From Bosea sp. RAC05 (GTDB lineage Bacteria; Pseudomonadota; Alphaproteobacteria; Rhizobiales; Beijerinckiaceae), in contig NZ_CP016464.1 of the NCBI RefSeq assembly GCF_001713455.1, positions 2,218,001 through 2,282,000 of the forward strand: a stretch of 64,000 nucleotides of DNA, read 5' to 3'. The notes under the pieces are model-generated. The model was not told the origin of the DNA, ran no database searches, and saw nothing but the letters and a program-made list of their open reading frames with translations. Positions 16,966 to 25,789 of this stretch are shown here, in pieces. Position numbers and translations under genes: made by a program. The first letter of the stretch is position 1. Each line of letters starts with the position of its first letter.

Positions 16966-18680
16966 GACGATGAGTTCCACTGGTCGATGAGCGCGGTGAG
17001 GTAGTCCTGGGTCGATTCCGCGGCCGCGATGGCAGCCTGGTAGCGGGCGTAGCGGGCGCTGAGATTGGTCCGGTAGGTTTCTGCAGCCGAGCGAATGGAG
17101 TCGCTCTTGGTCTGGAGGTCGTCATCGACCTCGCCGAGGTTGTCGATCAGCGTCTGGATCGCGCCGTCCGTGCCGTCGGCGACCGGGTCGGCGGCGTTGT
17201 AGAGCAGCTCGGCGATGCCGGTTTTGAGCGAGACGTCGATCGACTGGGCGCTCGAGCCGGTGAAGACGAAGGTGTAGCCCTCGTAGATCGACCCCTCCGC
17301 CCCGATGATGCGCGTTCCCGACACGGTGAAGAGCGAGCTGTCGCCGCCGACCGAGGCCGCGGTCGGTGCGCCACTGGAATCGACGCTGATGTCGAGGGTG
17401 AAGTTTGCGGGCACAGAGGTGCCGCGGGACAGCAGCTTGAGCTGGCTGGACGAGGCGTCCATCTGGAAGCTCAGCAGGGCCTTCACCGTATCGAGATCGT
17501 CGAGCAGGGCGTTGTCGAGCGTATCCTCGTCGACGACCAGCGTGCCATCGCTGTCGAAGGAGAGGCCGATCAGCGCCATGCTCTCGTCGTCGATCGTGGC
17601 CGTCAGGGCGCTGTAAACGGAGAGCGTGGCGCTGCGCATCGTGCCGTCGCCGAACAGGACCGCGTCTTCCGCGACCGTGCCGTCGCTGGCGAGGGTCTGC
17701 TGCGTGGCGACGAAGTCGCGGAAGGCGTTGTAGGCGTCGACGAGCGCCTGGATCGCCTCCTTGGCCGAACTGACATCGGCGCCGACTTCGAGCGTGATCG
17801 AGACATCGCTGTCGGTGTCGGGGTCGTCCTGCGTCGTCTGGTAGAGATGCAGCGTCACGCCATCGAGCAGATCGTCGATGTTGTTGCTGCTGCGCGTGAC
17901 CGTGATGCCGTCCAGCGTCAGGATCGCATCCTGGGCCTCCTGCAGCACGTCGGCGAAGGCGCCGTCCGAGGCGGTCACGCCCAGCGAGGCCAGCACGTCG
18001 TCGCCCGAGACGGCGCTCGCCGCGATCGTTTCGCCGGTCTCGACGCCCGAGAGGACGAGCCGGTAGCTCGAATCGGAGACGCGCAGCACCGTGGCCTGGA
18101 CGCCGGTCTCCTCGGACTCGGCGTTGATCGCATCGGCGATGTCGGCGAGCGACATCGTGTCCGTGATCGTCACCTCGACCGCCTCGCCATCGACGACGCC
18201 GAGGCTCATGACGCCGGACAGTCCGAGATCCTCCGACTTCGACGCCTGCGTGCTGCCGGCGATCTTGTGCGCCTTGGCGAGTTGCAGGATCTGGATGTCG
18301 TAGCTGCCGACATCGCTGCCGTCCTCGACCGTGGCCGAGAGGGCAGCGGAGGCGTCGACATCGCCATTGGCGGTGAGATAGGCGGCCCGGTCGAGAAAGA
18401 CGTCCGTGCCGCTGTTCGACGTGCCCGAGACCGCGCGCAGGGCGTCGGCCGCGTCGGCGACATCCGACAGCAGCGACTGCAACTCCTGATAGGCCGCGAT
18501 CTTCGCTTCGTTGGCGGTGATCTTCAGGTCGATCGTGTCCGCCTTCGACAGCTTGGCCTGGACCGCGACCTCGATCAGCGCGTTCCAGTCGATGTCCGAG
18601 GTGTCGGTCGTGGCGCTCGTGGATGTCGCGCTGGTGTAGGTGGTGGTGCTGGCACTCGTGCTGCTGCTGACCGTGGCCAT
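16962..18680 (-). CDS. fliD: Flagellar filament capping protein
   Basis: A 572-residue axial protein. After a Ser/Thr-rich leader (SSSTSASTTTYTSATS) comes the FliD N-terminal domain (IDWNALIEVAVQAKLSKADTIDLKITANEAKIAAYQELQSLLS) and later the conserved SSNNIDDLLDGVTLHLYQ..D segment. The C-terminus (TYRTNLSARYARYQAAIAAAESTQDYLTALIDQWNS) matches the FliD C-terminal coiled coil. FliD caps the growing filament and folds flagellin. Order fliC, fliD, fliS is conserved in bacteria. Starts 67 bases downstream of the flagellin gene; stop overlaps fliS. Confidence 0.92.
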   Translation of the reverse strand: MATVSSSTSASTTTYTSATSTSATTDTSDIDWNALIEVAVQAKLSKADTIDLKITANEAKIAAYQELQSLLSDVADAADALRAVSGTSNSGTDVFLDRAAYLTANGDVDASAALSATVEDGSDVGSYDIQILQLAKAHKIAGSTQASKSEDLGLSGVMSLGVVDGEAVEVTITDTMSLADIADAINAESEETGVQATVLRVSDSSYRLVLSGVETGETIAASAVSGDDVLASLGVTASDGAFADVLQEAQDAILTLDGITVTRSSNNIDDLLDGVTLHLYQTTQDDPDTDSDVSITLEVGADVSSAKEAIQALVDAYNAFRDFVATQQTLASDGTVAEDAVLFGDGTMRSATLSVYSALTATIDDESMALIGLSFDSDGTLVVDEDTLDNALLDDLDTVKALLSFQMDASSSQLKLLSRGTSVPANFTLDISVDSSGAPTAASVGGDSSLFTVSGTRIIGAEGSIYEGYTFVFTGSSAQSIDVSLKTGIAELLYNAADPVADGTDGAIQTLIDNLGEVDDDLQTKSDSIRSAAETYRTNLSARYARYQAAIAAAESTQDYLTALIDQWNSSS

Positions 18681-18747
18681 CGACGTCTCCGCAAGATGTG
18701 AGGGGTGGGCCGGCTGTCCAGGACCGGCCCACCCCGCCGCCCGGGGC

Positions 18748-19575
18748 TTACTGCAGCAACTTCAGCAGCTCCTGGGGCATCGAATTGGCCTGGGCCGCGG
18801 CGGCGACGGCGGCCTGGGTCTTGACCTTGATCGAGGCGAGGTTCGCCGATTCCGCGGCGACGTCGACGTCCTTGATCGCCGAATTGGCGGCTTCGAGGTT
18901 CTCGATGCTGGTCGCGATGGTGTTGGAGCGGAACTCAAAGCGCGATTCGAGCGCACCGATATTGGCCCGCGCGCTGGAGACGGAGTCGATCGCGGCATCG
19001 ATCGCGGTGATCGCCGTCGTCGCGCCGGCCTGCGTCGAGATGTCCGAGGTGTCCACGCCGAGCTCGGTGGAGGTGAGGGCGTCGATCGTCACGGTGATGG
19101 TGTCGCTGGTGGCGTCCGATCCGACCACGACGACCATGCCGGTCGAGAAGTCGCTGGTGCCGTCGAGCAGGCTCTCGCCGTTGTAGCGCGTGCTCTGGGC
19201 GATGCCGTCGATTTCCTCGACGAGCTGGGCGAACTCGGCCTGGATGTAGGTGCGCTCGGAATCCGTCACCGTGCCCGAGGCGGACTGCGAGGCCAGCGCC
19301 TTCATGCGCTGGAGCATGTCGCTGATGTTGGAAGCGCCACCATCGGCCGTCTGCAGGATCGAGGTGCCGTGCGAGGCGTTGGTTGCGGCCTGGGTCAGGG
19401 CCGTCACGTCCGACGAGATGCGGGTCGAGATCGCCAGGCCCGAGGCGTCGTCGGCGGCGGAGACGATGCGCGAGCCGCTGGCCAGCTTGGACAGCGAGGC
19501 GGTCTGGTCGGCGGAATTGGCGTTCAGGTAGCGGACCGCCGAATTGGCGGCGAGATTGGTCGAGATCACAGCCAT
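18748..19575 (-). CDS. fliC: Flagellin
   Basis: A 275-residue flagellin comprising essentially the D0 and D1 domains, as is common in alphaproteobacteria. N-terminal signature AVISTNLAANSAVRYLNANSADQTASLSKLASGSRIVSAADDASGLAIS; C-terminal ESRFEFRSNTIATSIENLEAANSAIKDVDVAAESANL..IK..TQAA.A.AQAN.MPQELLKLLQ. The variable D2/D3 part is nearly absent. Only one flagellin gene is in this window. The 5' leader contains two strong hairpins (19601-19617 and 19619-19637). Ribosome-binding sequence AAGGAG lies just before the ATG. Confidence 0.95.
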   Translation of the reverse strand: MAVISTNLAANSAVRYLNANSADQTASLSKLASGSRIVSAADDASGLAISTRISSDVTALTQAATNASHGTSILQTADGGASNISDMLQRMKALASQSASGTVTDSERTYIQAEFAQLVEEIDGIAQSTRYNGESLLDGTSDFSTGMVVVVGSDATSDTITVTIDALTSTELGVDTSDISTQAGATTAITAIDAAIDSVSSARANIGALESRFEFRSNTIATSIENLEAANSAIKDVDVAAESANLASIKVKTQAAVAAAAQANSMPQELLKLLQ

Positions 19576-19600
19576 GGCGGCTACTCCTTGCTCCGGTGAC

Positions 19601-19637
19601 GCTCCCCTCCTGGGAGCAGACGCCGCTTTGCGGCGTC
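19601..19637 (-). promoter_or_regulatory. Tandem hairpins in the flagellin 5' leader
   Basis: Two perfect stem-loops lie side by side between the ECF sigma gene and fliC: GCTCCC/GGGAGC with a 5-base loop (19601-19617), and an 8-base stem GACGCCGC/GCGGCGTC with a 3-base loop (19619-19637). They start 26 bases upstream of the fliC ATG, so they are probably in the mRNA leader. They could act in post-transcriptional control of flagellin, as known for FlbT-regulated leaders in alphaproteobacteria, or the larger one could end the upstream sigma transcript, although no T-run follows it. Confidence 0.4.
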
Positions 19638-19700
19638 CTGGGGTTCAACGGGGCAGGGGCCTGGGGCTGGCACGCGCGGCCGGACTGGCCGCGATCATGG

Positions 19701-20387
19701 CTAATCGCCGGTAAACGTCCGGCAGATGTCGGCCCGCGCGCTGTCGAGCTGCCGGCGCAGATGCTGGCGCCCGCGCTTGAGCAGCGACTCCACGGCCTGG
19801 ATGGTTGTGTCCATGACCTCGGCGATCTGCGCGTTGCTGAGGTCGTCGTAGTAGGAGAGGATCAGGGCGACGCGCTGCTGGTCCGGCAGGCGCTCCATCT
19901 CCTGGGCGAGCAGGTCGCTGGCCTCGTGACGCTGAAGGGTCGTGAGCGCATCGGGCTGCGCGTCGACCATCTCCGGCGCCTCGTCCATGCCCTCCGTCTT
20001 GGGGCGGCGGCGCATGTCGAGGCAGCGATTGGTGACGACGCGGTAGAGCCAGGTCGAGAATTTCGCCCGACCGGCCTGCCAGCTGCCGCGATGACTCCAG
20101 ATCTTCAGCAGCGAGTCCTGGACGACGTCCTCCGCATCGGCGCCGTTGCGCAGGATTCGCAGCGCCAGCGCATAGGCGCGGTCGACGTGGCGCGACACCA
20201 GTTCGCGGAAGGCGCCCTCGTCGCCCCCAGCGATCAGGTCCAGCAATTCGTCGTCACGATCCATTGGCCGGCGGCCCTGCATCCTTTCCGCTGTCCTCGC
20301 CGGCATCCCTCCGACGGCAAGCAGCAGGGCGGGGGCGGCGCAATCCGCATGTGACACGAAATCGAGGCGGGATGGCTGGGCATTCAT
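19701..20387 (-). CDS. ECF-type RNA polymerase sigma factor
   Basis: A 228-residue sigma-70 family factor. Region 2 is clear (LISRH-type: AYALALRILRNGADAEDVVQDSLLKIWSHRGSW..KFSTWLYRVVTNRCLDMRRR). Region 4 follows (LPDQQRVALILSYYDDLSNAQIAEVMDTTIQAVESLLKRGRQHLRRQL) with its helix-turn-helix. Regions 1 and 3 are absent, as in group-4 (ECF) factors. I place the start at ATG 20387 because GGAGG lies 10 bases upstream; the first ~40 residues are a non-conserved extension, and an internal ATG at 20264 right before region 2 is an alternative. No anti-sigma gene is adjacent. It precedes fliC in the same direction. Confidence 0.86.
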   Translation of the reverse strand: MNAQPSRLDFVSHADCAAPALLLAVGGMPARTAERMQGRRPMDRDDELLDLIAGGDEGAFRELVSRHVDRAYALALRILRNGADAEDVVQDSLLKIWSHRGSWQAGRAKFSTWLYRVVTNRCLDMRRRPKTEGMDEAPEMVDAQPDALTTLQRHEASDLLAQEMERLPDQQRVALILSYYDDLSNAQIAEVMDTTIQAVESLLKRGRQHLRRQLDSARADICRTFTGD

Positions 20388-20770
20388 GGTCCGGAAACCT
20401 CCAGAAACCACTTCCAGGCCCGGTGCCTGAAAGGGGCGTCTGGAACTGAAACGGAGCAGGGCGCCGAACCAGGCGCGATGAAATCAAAAAAACGTATTTA
20501 ATTTCATATACTTAGATAGGAAATTTATGCCGGGTCGGCGGCAAAAACTGCCTATTGCGGGCGCCGCGTGACCCCAGGCCCAGCCCTGCGCAGGCTGCGG
20601 TGACGCATCTTGGCGAGGACGCCGGGTCGGGAGCCTGATCTTTCCATCCGAATCGAACTCTCCCGCGGCAAGGCCTCGCACAGGTTTCATTGTCTCGACT
20701 GAGTGTGCGTTGTGCCGCAAGCGCTGGACATTGATCCGGGCGGCATGCGCGAGCAGCGTCCATCCAATCA
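20388..20770. other. Gene-poor region with AT-rich patch
   Basis: No protein-like frame. Around 20478-20530 the DNA is unusually AT-rich for this genome (A-run, TATTTAATTTCATATACTTAG-like stretch), which is a plausible promoter area for the sigma factor gene on the minus strand. Its other side abuts the broken end of an IS3 remnant at 20771, so part of it may be foreign residue. Confidence 0.4.
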
Positions 20771-21286
20771 TCAGCTATAGAGCCGTCTCAGCTTCTTCTG
20801 GTTCATCACGATGCCCTGGCGGTCCAGCATGACGTGGATCCTGCGATAGCCGAACCGCCGATGCTCCGTCGCCGCGGCCTTCATCGCCTCGCGCAACAGG
20901 GCATCGTCCGGCCGGGTGCTCGTGTAGCGCACCGTCGAGCGGTCGATCTTCAAGGCCAGGCACGCTCGACGCTGGCTCACCGCATGCACCGTGCAGGCAT
21001 GAGGGACCGCCTTCCGCTTCGCATCGGGCGTCACCATTTTTGCGGCGACATCCTTGAGGATCCCGTTGTCGAGCCTCTGTTCGGCCAGCGGCTTCTTGAG
21101 GCGGGCGTCCACAGCGTAAACCCGTTCCGGGTTGATCGCGACGTCCTCTAAGGTCTTCAGCCGGCGTGCATCCGACACGTCCATCCCGCCATACTTGGCC
21201 TTGAACTTGTCGAAGGTCGCCGAGGAGATGCCGTGCTTGCGGGCGACGTCAGCCGTCGCCGCTCCGGCCTCCTGCTCCTTCAGCAT
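20771..21286 (-). pseudogene. IS3-family transposase remnant (orfA fused to truncated orfB)
   Basis: The 171-codon frame begins inside orfA (MLKEQEAGAATADVARKHGISSATFDKFKAKYGGMDVSDARRLKTLED, the HTH protein of IS3-type elements). It runs without a stop into the start of orfB (MVTPDAKRKAVPHACTVHAVSQRRA...DDALLREAMKAAATEHRRFGYRRIHVMLDRQGIVMNQKKLRRLYS). It then ends, lacking the whole DDE catalytic core. Three lesions are visible: the original orfA start (GTG at 21324, followed by RPLRFT) is separated from the rest by a one-base deletion near 21305; an extra segment of about 11 residues (VAINPERVYAVD) interrupts orfA; and orfB is truncated. It cannot encode an active enzyme. Confidence 0.82.
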
Positions 21287-21386
21287 CCCGATGATCTGCT
21301 CCCCGTAAATCGTAAGGGGCGCACTGTCCGTCTCCTTGTATGACGGACTCTGCTCAAATCTGGAGGAGGATCAGGGTCTCAGCTCA
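20771..21386 (-). mobile_element. Decayed IS3-family insertion sequence
   Basis: Contains the transposase remnant described separately, plus ~100 bases of upstream leader. The outer end near 21386 reads (minus strand) TGAGCTGAGACCCTGATCC, consistent with an IS3-type terminal repeat beginning TGA. The other end is missing: homology stops at 20771 inside the orfB part, so about two thirds of the element is deleted and no second terminal repeat or target duplication can be identified. Confidence 0.6.
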
Positions 21387-21738
21387 GTCGGTCCGAATCT
21401 GGTCGGGCTGGGTCAGGTACTGCAGCAGCATGCGATACTTCGCTCGCTGGGCCCATCTGACGCCCGTGCGGTCGAGATCGTCCAATATGATTGACGATGG
21501 CATCGAACGCAGTGCGCGCTTCCGGGGGCAACCTCAGAGCGCGAAGCGTCTCAAAAGCCTCCTCGATGACGATCAGAACCGTTCTCGCCCGTTGGCGGGC
21601 GACCAGCGGGCTCTTGGTTCTCAGCGAGCGCCGGACGTCCGTCTTCCCGAGGCTCGCGGCCAGTTCCACTGGAACCGCCTTGCGGATCCAGAAGACGTGG
21701 CTGCGCCTCGACAGACAGGCTCGGTCGAATCGATGCAT
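21379..21738 (-). pseudogene. Tyrosine-type integrase N-terminal fragment beside tRNA-Ser
   Basis: The frame from ATG 21738 encodes SRRSHVFWIRKAVPVELAASLGKTDVRRSLRTKSPLVARQRARTV, which has the form of the DUF6538/N-terminal domain of phage-type integrases (RR...WFRK.VP.DL...G..EVR.SLRTK....AR.RA). No catalytic R-H-R-Y domain follows. After about residue 80 the reading changes character; another frame (ILDDLDRTGVRWAQRAKY...QIRTD) looks more protein-like, so a frameshift is likely. Its stop TGA is the first triplet of the IS3 end, so the IS appears to have inserted into this gene. It starts ~92 bases from the tRNA-Ser 3' end and points away from it, the usual arrangement for an island integrase. 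Confidence 0.6.
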
Positions 21739-21829
21739 ACGAGAAACGCCCCCGTGCTGTGACGGGCGGCTGTGACAGAATCGTCCTCGGGAGAGACGAT
21801 CCACGTACGCAATATCAAGGGCTTAGGAG

Positions 21830-21920
21830 TGGCGGAGACGGAGGGATTCGAACCCTCGATACCCTTGTGGGGTATGCTCATTTAGCAAACGAGTGCCTTC
21901 AGCCTCTCGGCCACGTCTCC
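21830..21920 (-). tRNA. tRNA-Ser (anticodon GCU)
   Basis: On the minus strand the acceptor arm GGAGACG pairs with CGTCTCC, followed by discriminator G and an encoded CCA. The anticodon stem-loop CTCGT-TTGCTAA-ATGAG gives anticodon GCT. A long variable arm (class II) and a canonical T-arm GGTTCGAATCC are present. Reads AGC/AGU serine codons. The integrase fragment lies just beyond its 3' end, making this the likely attachment site of a lost genomic island. Confidence 0.95.
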
Positions 21921-22132
21921 GTTGGATGCTCTATGCCCGATGGCCGGGCGCTTTGACAAGCCGTCGCAGCGCGCTTTCGCGCAGCTTTTGCGGCGGGGAG
22001 GCGGTGGCAGGCCGGGGCGCCGGGCCGGGGCTACCGGATCGTGACCGGAAAGCCGACGAAGCGACTGGACAGCCCCGCCGGCACTGGCTATACCGCGCCC
22101 ACCAACAGGGACGCGGCTTTCGCATCCCCGGC

Positions 22133-22208
22133 GCCCAGATAGCTCAGTTGGTAGAGCATGCGACTGAAAATCGCAGTGTCGCTGGTTCGATTCCAGCTCT
22201 GGGCACCA
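22133..22208 (+). tRNA. tRNA-Phe (anticodon GAA)
   Basis: A 76-base tRNA with encoded CCA: acceptor GCCCAGA pairs with TCTGGGC, D-arm GCTCAGTTGGTAGAGC, anticodon stem-loop GCGAC-TGAAAAT-CGC with anticodon GAA, and T-arm CTGGTTCGATTCCAG. It lies ~210 bases from tRNA-Ser in the opposite direction; no integrase scar is seen at its 3' end. Confidence 0.96.
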
Positions 22209-22426
22209 TTCCCTTCCTGATTATCGATGGTCTCCGCCCACTCGCCACGGGTCCGCACCACTGCGCTTGGCCTCGCCTGATCTGGCGCGCGGCGACCCGC
22301 CCCTCTGCGTCTGCATGTCGGGCGCGCCGCTTCCGGCGTTGAACCGCGTCTCCGGCTGTGGTCGTCTCGGGCCCAACAAGCCGCCGCGGCCCCGATGGTC
22401 GCGAGCGGAGGCCCGGGAGGACAGCC

Positions 22427-23545
22427 ATGCGCATCGCCAGAATCGAACCCTTCATCCTGCATATCCCCGTCACCGGCGGGTCGATCGCCGATTCGACGCA
22501 TCGGATCAGCCATTGGGGCGTCGTCGGCACCAAGATCGTCACGGAGGAGGGGCTGGAGGGCTATGGTTTCACCGGCACCCATGCCGATCTGCCCTCCGAC
22601 CGGCTGATCACCGCCTGCATCCGCGATTGCTACGCCCCGCTGCTGGTCGGCGAGGATGCCTCGGAGAGCAACCGGCTCTGGCTCAAGCTCGCCCGGCACC
22701 CGGCCCTGCAATGGGTCGGTCGCGCCGGCATCACCCAGCTCGCGCTCGCTGCGGTGGATGTCGCGCTCTGGGATCTCAAGGCGAAGAAGGCCGGCGTGCC
22801 GCTCTGGCACCTGCTCGGTGGCGCCAGCAAGCCGAGGCTCGAGGCCTACAACACCGATATCGGCTGGCTCTCGATCCCGAAGGACCAACTGATCGAGGGC
22901 TGCCGGAGGGCCGTCGAGCAGGACGGCTTTCACCGCATCAAGGTCAAGGTCGGCCATGCCGATCCCGGCATCGACATCGGCCGGCTCGAGGCGGTGCGGC
23001 GGGCGGTCGGCCCGCATGTTTCGCTCGCCATCGACGGCAACGGCAAATGGGATCTGCCGACCTGCAAGCGCTTCTGCGCCCGGGCCGAGCCGCTCGACAT
23101 CTTCTGGTTCGAGGAGCCGCTCTGGTATGACGATGTCGGCTCGCATGCCGCGCTCGCCCGCGACACGTCGATCCCCGTCGCACTCGGCGAGCAGCTCTAT
23201 TCGCTGGACGCCTTCCGCGCCTTCATCGCGGCGGATGCGATCCACTATGTCCAGCCCGATGTGACCCGGCTCGGCGGCATCACCGAATACATCCAGGTCG
23301 CCGATCTCGCTCTGGCGAGCCGCCTGCCGGTTGCGCCCCATGCCGGCGAGATGAGCCAGGTCCATGTCCATCTCGCCTATTGGCACCAGGCGACGCCGGT
23401 CCTCGAATACATCCCCTGGATCAAGGACGCCTTCGAGGAGCCGGCCAACGTCGTCGATGGCTGCTTCCTGAAACCCCAGCGGCCGGGCGCCGGCACGACA
23501 CCGACGAACGACGCCTTCGCTCGCTTCGCCAAGCCGCTGGGCTGA
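22427..23545 (+). CDS. Mandelate racemase / muconate lactonizing enzyme family protein
   Basis: A 372-residue member of the enolase superfamily, which abstracts a proton alpha to a carboxylate. The catalytic set is complete: K172-V-K174 in RIKVKVG, metal ligands Asp203 (IDGNGKW), Glu229 (WFEEPLW) and Glu255 (LGEQ), and His305 in PHAGEM. The capping domain occupies about residues 1-125. The pattern fits acid-sugar dehydratases or racemases of the mandelate-racemase subgroup; substrate is not deducible. I use ATG 22427 (GGAGG 13 bases upstream); the frame is open further upstream without homology. It stands alone between tRNA-Phe and the thiamine operon, with no sugar transporter beside it. Confidence 0.85.
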   Translation: MRIARIEPFILHIPVTGGSIADSTHRISHWGVVGTKIVTEEGLEGYGFTGTHADLPSDRLITACIRDCYAPLLVGEDASESNRLWLKLARHPALQWVGRAGITQLALAAVDVALWDLKAKKAGVPLWHLLGGASKPRLEAYNTDIGWLSIPKDQLIEGCRRAVEQDGFHRIKVKVGHADPGIDIGRLEAVRRAVGPHVSLAIDGNGKWDLPTCKRFCARAEPLDIFWFEEPLWYDDVGSHAALARDTSIPVALGEQLYSLDAFRAFIAADAIHYVQPDVTRLGGITEYIQVADLALASRLPVAPHAGEMSQVHVHLAYWHQATPVLEYIPWIKDAFEEPANVVDGCFLKPQRPGAGTTPTNDAFARFAKPLG

Positions 23546-23642
23546 TGCTGCCGCTCGGCTGACGCGCGCAGGGCGGCTCGGCTGCGCCGGCATGGCGCCG
23601 GGCTTGCCGCTGGGCAACGTCGGACCTAAATTGAGGTCGATC

Positions 23643-23722
23643 CGTTGGGGTGCCGCAAGGCTGAGAGGCGCAAGTCGCCAACCCATCGAACCTGATCCGG
23701 ATAATGCCGGCGAAGGGAACGG
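23643..23722 (+). promoter_or_regulatory. TPP riboswitch (THI element)
   Basis: The core consensus is clearly present: GGGGTGCC...GCTGAGAGG...(short variable stem)...CAACCC...GAACCTGATCCGGATAATGCCGGCGAAGGGAACG. It lies ~65 bases upstream of the thiO ATG and therefore controls thiO-thiS-thiG-thiE in response to thiamine pyrophosphate. The space between aptamer and start codon contains CGGCCG-rich hairpin sequence and the GAGGGTAGGG ribosome-binding site, so translational control is likely. Confidence 0.95.
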
Positions 23723-23786
23723 TCGTCGCAGCGTCGCTTCACCCGTCCTGCCACGGCCGCAGCCTTCACGGCCGCGAGGGTAGGGC

Positions 23787-24821
23787 ATGCCGCACGCATC
23801 CATTCCGTCTCGATCCCCGGCGCCGCTGCGCGTCGGCATCGTCGGCGCCGGCGTCGTCGGCCTCGCCTGCGCGGTCGAACTGCTCGGGCGCGGCGCCGAG
23901 GTCGAGATTTTCGAGCGCGGCGAAACGGCCGGGGCCAAGGCCTGCTCCTGGTGGGCCGGCGGCATGCTGGCGCCCTGGTGCGAGGGCGAGAGCGCCGAGG
24001 AACCGGTGGTCCGGCTCGGCCAGGAGGCCGCCTCCTGGTGGGAGCGCCATGTCGAAGGCGTGGTCCGCAAGGGCACGCTCGTGGTCGCTCCCAGCCGTGA
24101 TCGCGCCGAACTGCGCCGCTTCGCCAGCCGCACCTCCCATCTGGTCGAGATCGAGGCCGAGGCCATCGCCGCGCTCGAGCCCGATCTCGCCGGGCGCTTC
24201 GGCAAGGCGCTGTTCTTCGAGAGCGAGGGCCATCTCGATCCGCGCCTCGCGCTGGCAGGACTAGCGGCGAAGGTGATCGCGCTTGGCGGGCGCATCCATT
24301 ACGGCCGCGAGGTCGCGCCCGAGGACGTCGCGGCTGACGCGGTGCTGGATTGTCGCGGGCTCGCCGCCCGCGGGGCGCTGCCCGATCTGCGCGGCGTCAA
24401 GGGCGAGATGCTGCTGCTGCGCACCCGCGACGTCACCCTGTCGCGTCCCGTTCGGCTGCTGCATCCGCGCATCCCGCTCTATGTCGTGCCGCGGGCGGAC
24501 GGCATCTTCATGGTTGGCGCGACGATGATCGAGGGCGGCGACCGCGGCGCCGTCACCGCGCGTTCGATGCTGGAACTGCTCGGCGGCGCCTATGCGCTGC
24601 ATCCGGCCTTCGGCGAGGCGCAGATCGTCGAGATCGGCGTCGATGCGCGCCCAGCTTTCCCCGACAACCTGCCGCGCTTGACGCGCCGCGGCCGGGTGAT
24701 CCATGTCAATGGCTTCTATCGGCACGGTTTTCTGCTGAGCCCCGCGATGGCGCGGCTGGCGTCGGACGCCCTGCTCGATCCCGCCAGCATCCCGGAGAGG
24801 CTTCATGACGTTGCTGCTTAA
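23787..24821 (+). CDS. thiO: Glycine oxidase (thiamine thiazole synthesis)
   Basis: A 344-residue FAD enzyme. N-terminal Rossmann motif GIVGAGVVGLACAVELLGRGAEVEIFERG binds FAD; the C-terminal region has VGATMIEGGDRGAVTARSMLELL and GFYRHGFLLSPAMARLASD, typical of ThiO/DAO-family enzymes. It oxidises glycine to the iminoglycine that ThiG uses for the thiazole ring. It is first in the riboswitch-controlled thi operon and overlaps thiS by 17 bases. Confidence 0.92.
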   Translation: MPHASIPSRSPAPLRVGIVGAGVVGLACAVELLGRGAEVEIFERGETAGAKACSWWAGGMLAPWCEGESAEEPVVRLGQEAASWWERHVEGVVRKGTLVVAPSRDRAELRRFASRTSHLVEIEAEAIAALEPDLAGRFGKALFFESEGHLDPRLALAGLAAKVIALGGRIHYGREVAPEDVAADAVLDCRGLAARGALPDLRGVKGEMLLLRTRDVTLSRPVRLLHPRIPLYVVPRADGIFMVGATMIEGGDRGAVTARSMLELLGGAYALHPAFGEAQIVEIGVDARPAFPDNLPRLTRRGRVIHVNGFYRHGFLLSPAMARLASDALLDPASIPERLHDVAA

Positions 24822-25002
24822 CGGCGAGCCGCGCGAGGTCGCCGCCACCACGCTCGAGCAGGCGCTGGCCGAGCTCGGCTATGCCGGCAAGATCGTGGCC
24901 ACCGCGGTGAACGGCGACTTCGTTCCGGCCCGCAAGCGCGAGACCGTGACGCTGGCGGAGGGCGACCGGATCGAGGTCGTCGCCCCGATGCAGGGCGGCT
25001 GA
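24805..25002 (+). CDS. thiS: Sulfur carrier protein ThiS
   Basis: A 65-residue ubiquitin-like protein ending in the essential Gly-Gly (VAPMQGG), which is adenylated and thiocarboxylated to carry sulfur to ThiG. The motif [19 protein letters not shown] and [26 protein letters not shown] are standard. Starts inside the end of thiO and ends 13 bases before thiG. Confidence 0.95.
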   Translation: MTLLLNGEPREVAATTLEQALAELGYAGKIVATAVNGDFVPARKRETVTLAEGDRIEVVAPMQGG

Positions 25003-25015
25003 GAGGATCACCGAC

Positions 25016-25789
25016 ATGGCGAGCTTCTATGGTTTCGAGCCGAAGAGCCGGCTCTTCCTCGGCACGGCGCAATACCCGTCCCCCGCCATCCTGGCGGAGG
25101 CGGTGAAGGCGTCGGGCGTCGAGATCGTCACCGTCTCGCTGCGGCGCGAGGCGGGCGAGGGCGGGGCAGGGCAGGCCTTCTGGTCGCTGATCCGCGATCT
25201 CGGCGTGCGCGTGCTGCCCAACACGGCCGGCTGCCACGGCGTCAAGGAAGCCGTCACCACCGCCCAGATGGCGCGCGAGGTCTTCGGCACGAACTGGATC
25301 AAGCTCGAGGTCATCGGCGAGGACGACACGCTCCAGCCCGATGTCGTCGGGCTGATCGAGGCGGCGCGCATCCTCACGAACGATGGCTTCGAGGTCTTCC
25401 CCTACACCACCGAGGATCTCGTCGTCGGTGGCCGCCTGCTCGATGCCGGCTGCGAGGTGCTGATGCCCTGGGGCGCGCCGATCGGCTCGGGGCGTGGACT
25501 CAACAATGTCTACGGCCTGCGCAGCATGCGCGCGCATTTCCCCGGCATCCCGCTGGTGGTCGATGCCGGCATCGGCCTGCCATCCCACGCCGCCCAGGCG
25601 ATGGAGCTGGGCTATGACGCGATCCTGCTCAACACCGCGGTGGCCAAGGCGGGCGATCCGGTGCTGATGGCGCAGGCTTTCGCGAAGGCAATCGAGGCCG
25701 GCCACCAGGCCTTCCAGGCGCAGCCGATCGAGGCGCGCGACATGGCCGCGCCCTCGACCCCGGTCATGGGCAAGGCGTTCCTCTCATGA
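25016..25789 (+). CDS. thiG: Thiazole synthase
   Basis: A 257-residue TIM-barrel enzyme that builds the thiazole phosphate from DXP, ThiS thiocarboxylate and iminoglycine. Visible: [13 protein letters not shown] at the start, the Schiff-base lysine in [16 protein letters not shown] sequence ([15 protein letters not shown]), [16 protein letters not shown], and [40 protein letters not shown] 25016 lies 13 bases after thiS; the stop overlaps the thiE ATG. Confidence 0.96.
   Translation: MASFYGFEPKSRLFLGTAQYPSPAILAEAVKASGVEIVTVSLRREAGEGGAGQAFWSLIRDLGVRVLPNTAGCHGVKEAVTTAQMAREVFGTNWIKLEVIGEDDTLQPDVVGLIEAARILTNDGFEVFPYTTEDLVVGGRLLDAGCEVLMPWGAPIGSGRGLNNVYGLRSMRAHFPGIPLVVDAGIGLPSHAAQAMELGYDAILLNTAVAKAGDPVLMAQAFAKAIEAGHQAFQAQPIEARDMAAPSTPVMGKAFLS

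Noticed and set aside
22088..24295. 735-codon minus-strand frame across tRNA-Phe, the enolase-superfamily gene and thiO
   Set aside because: It crosses a tRNA, a riboswitch and two good genes, and its product is low-complexity.
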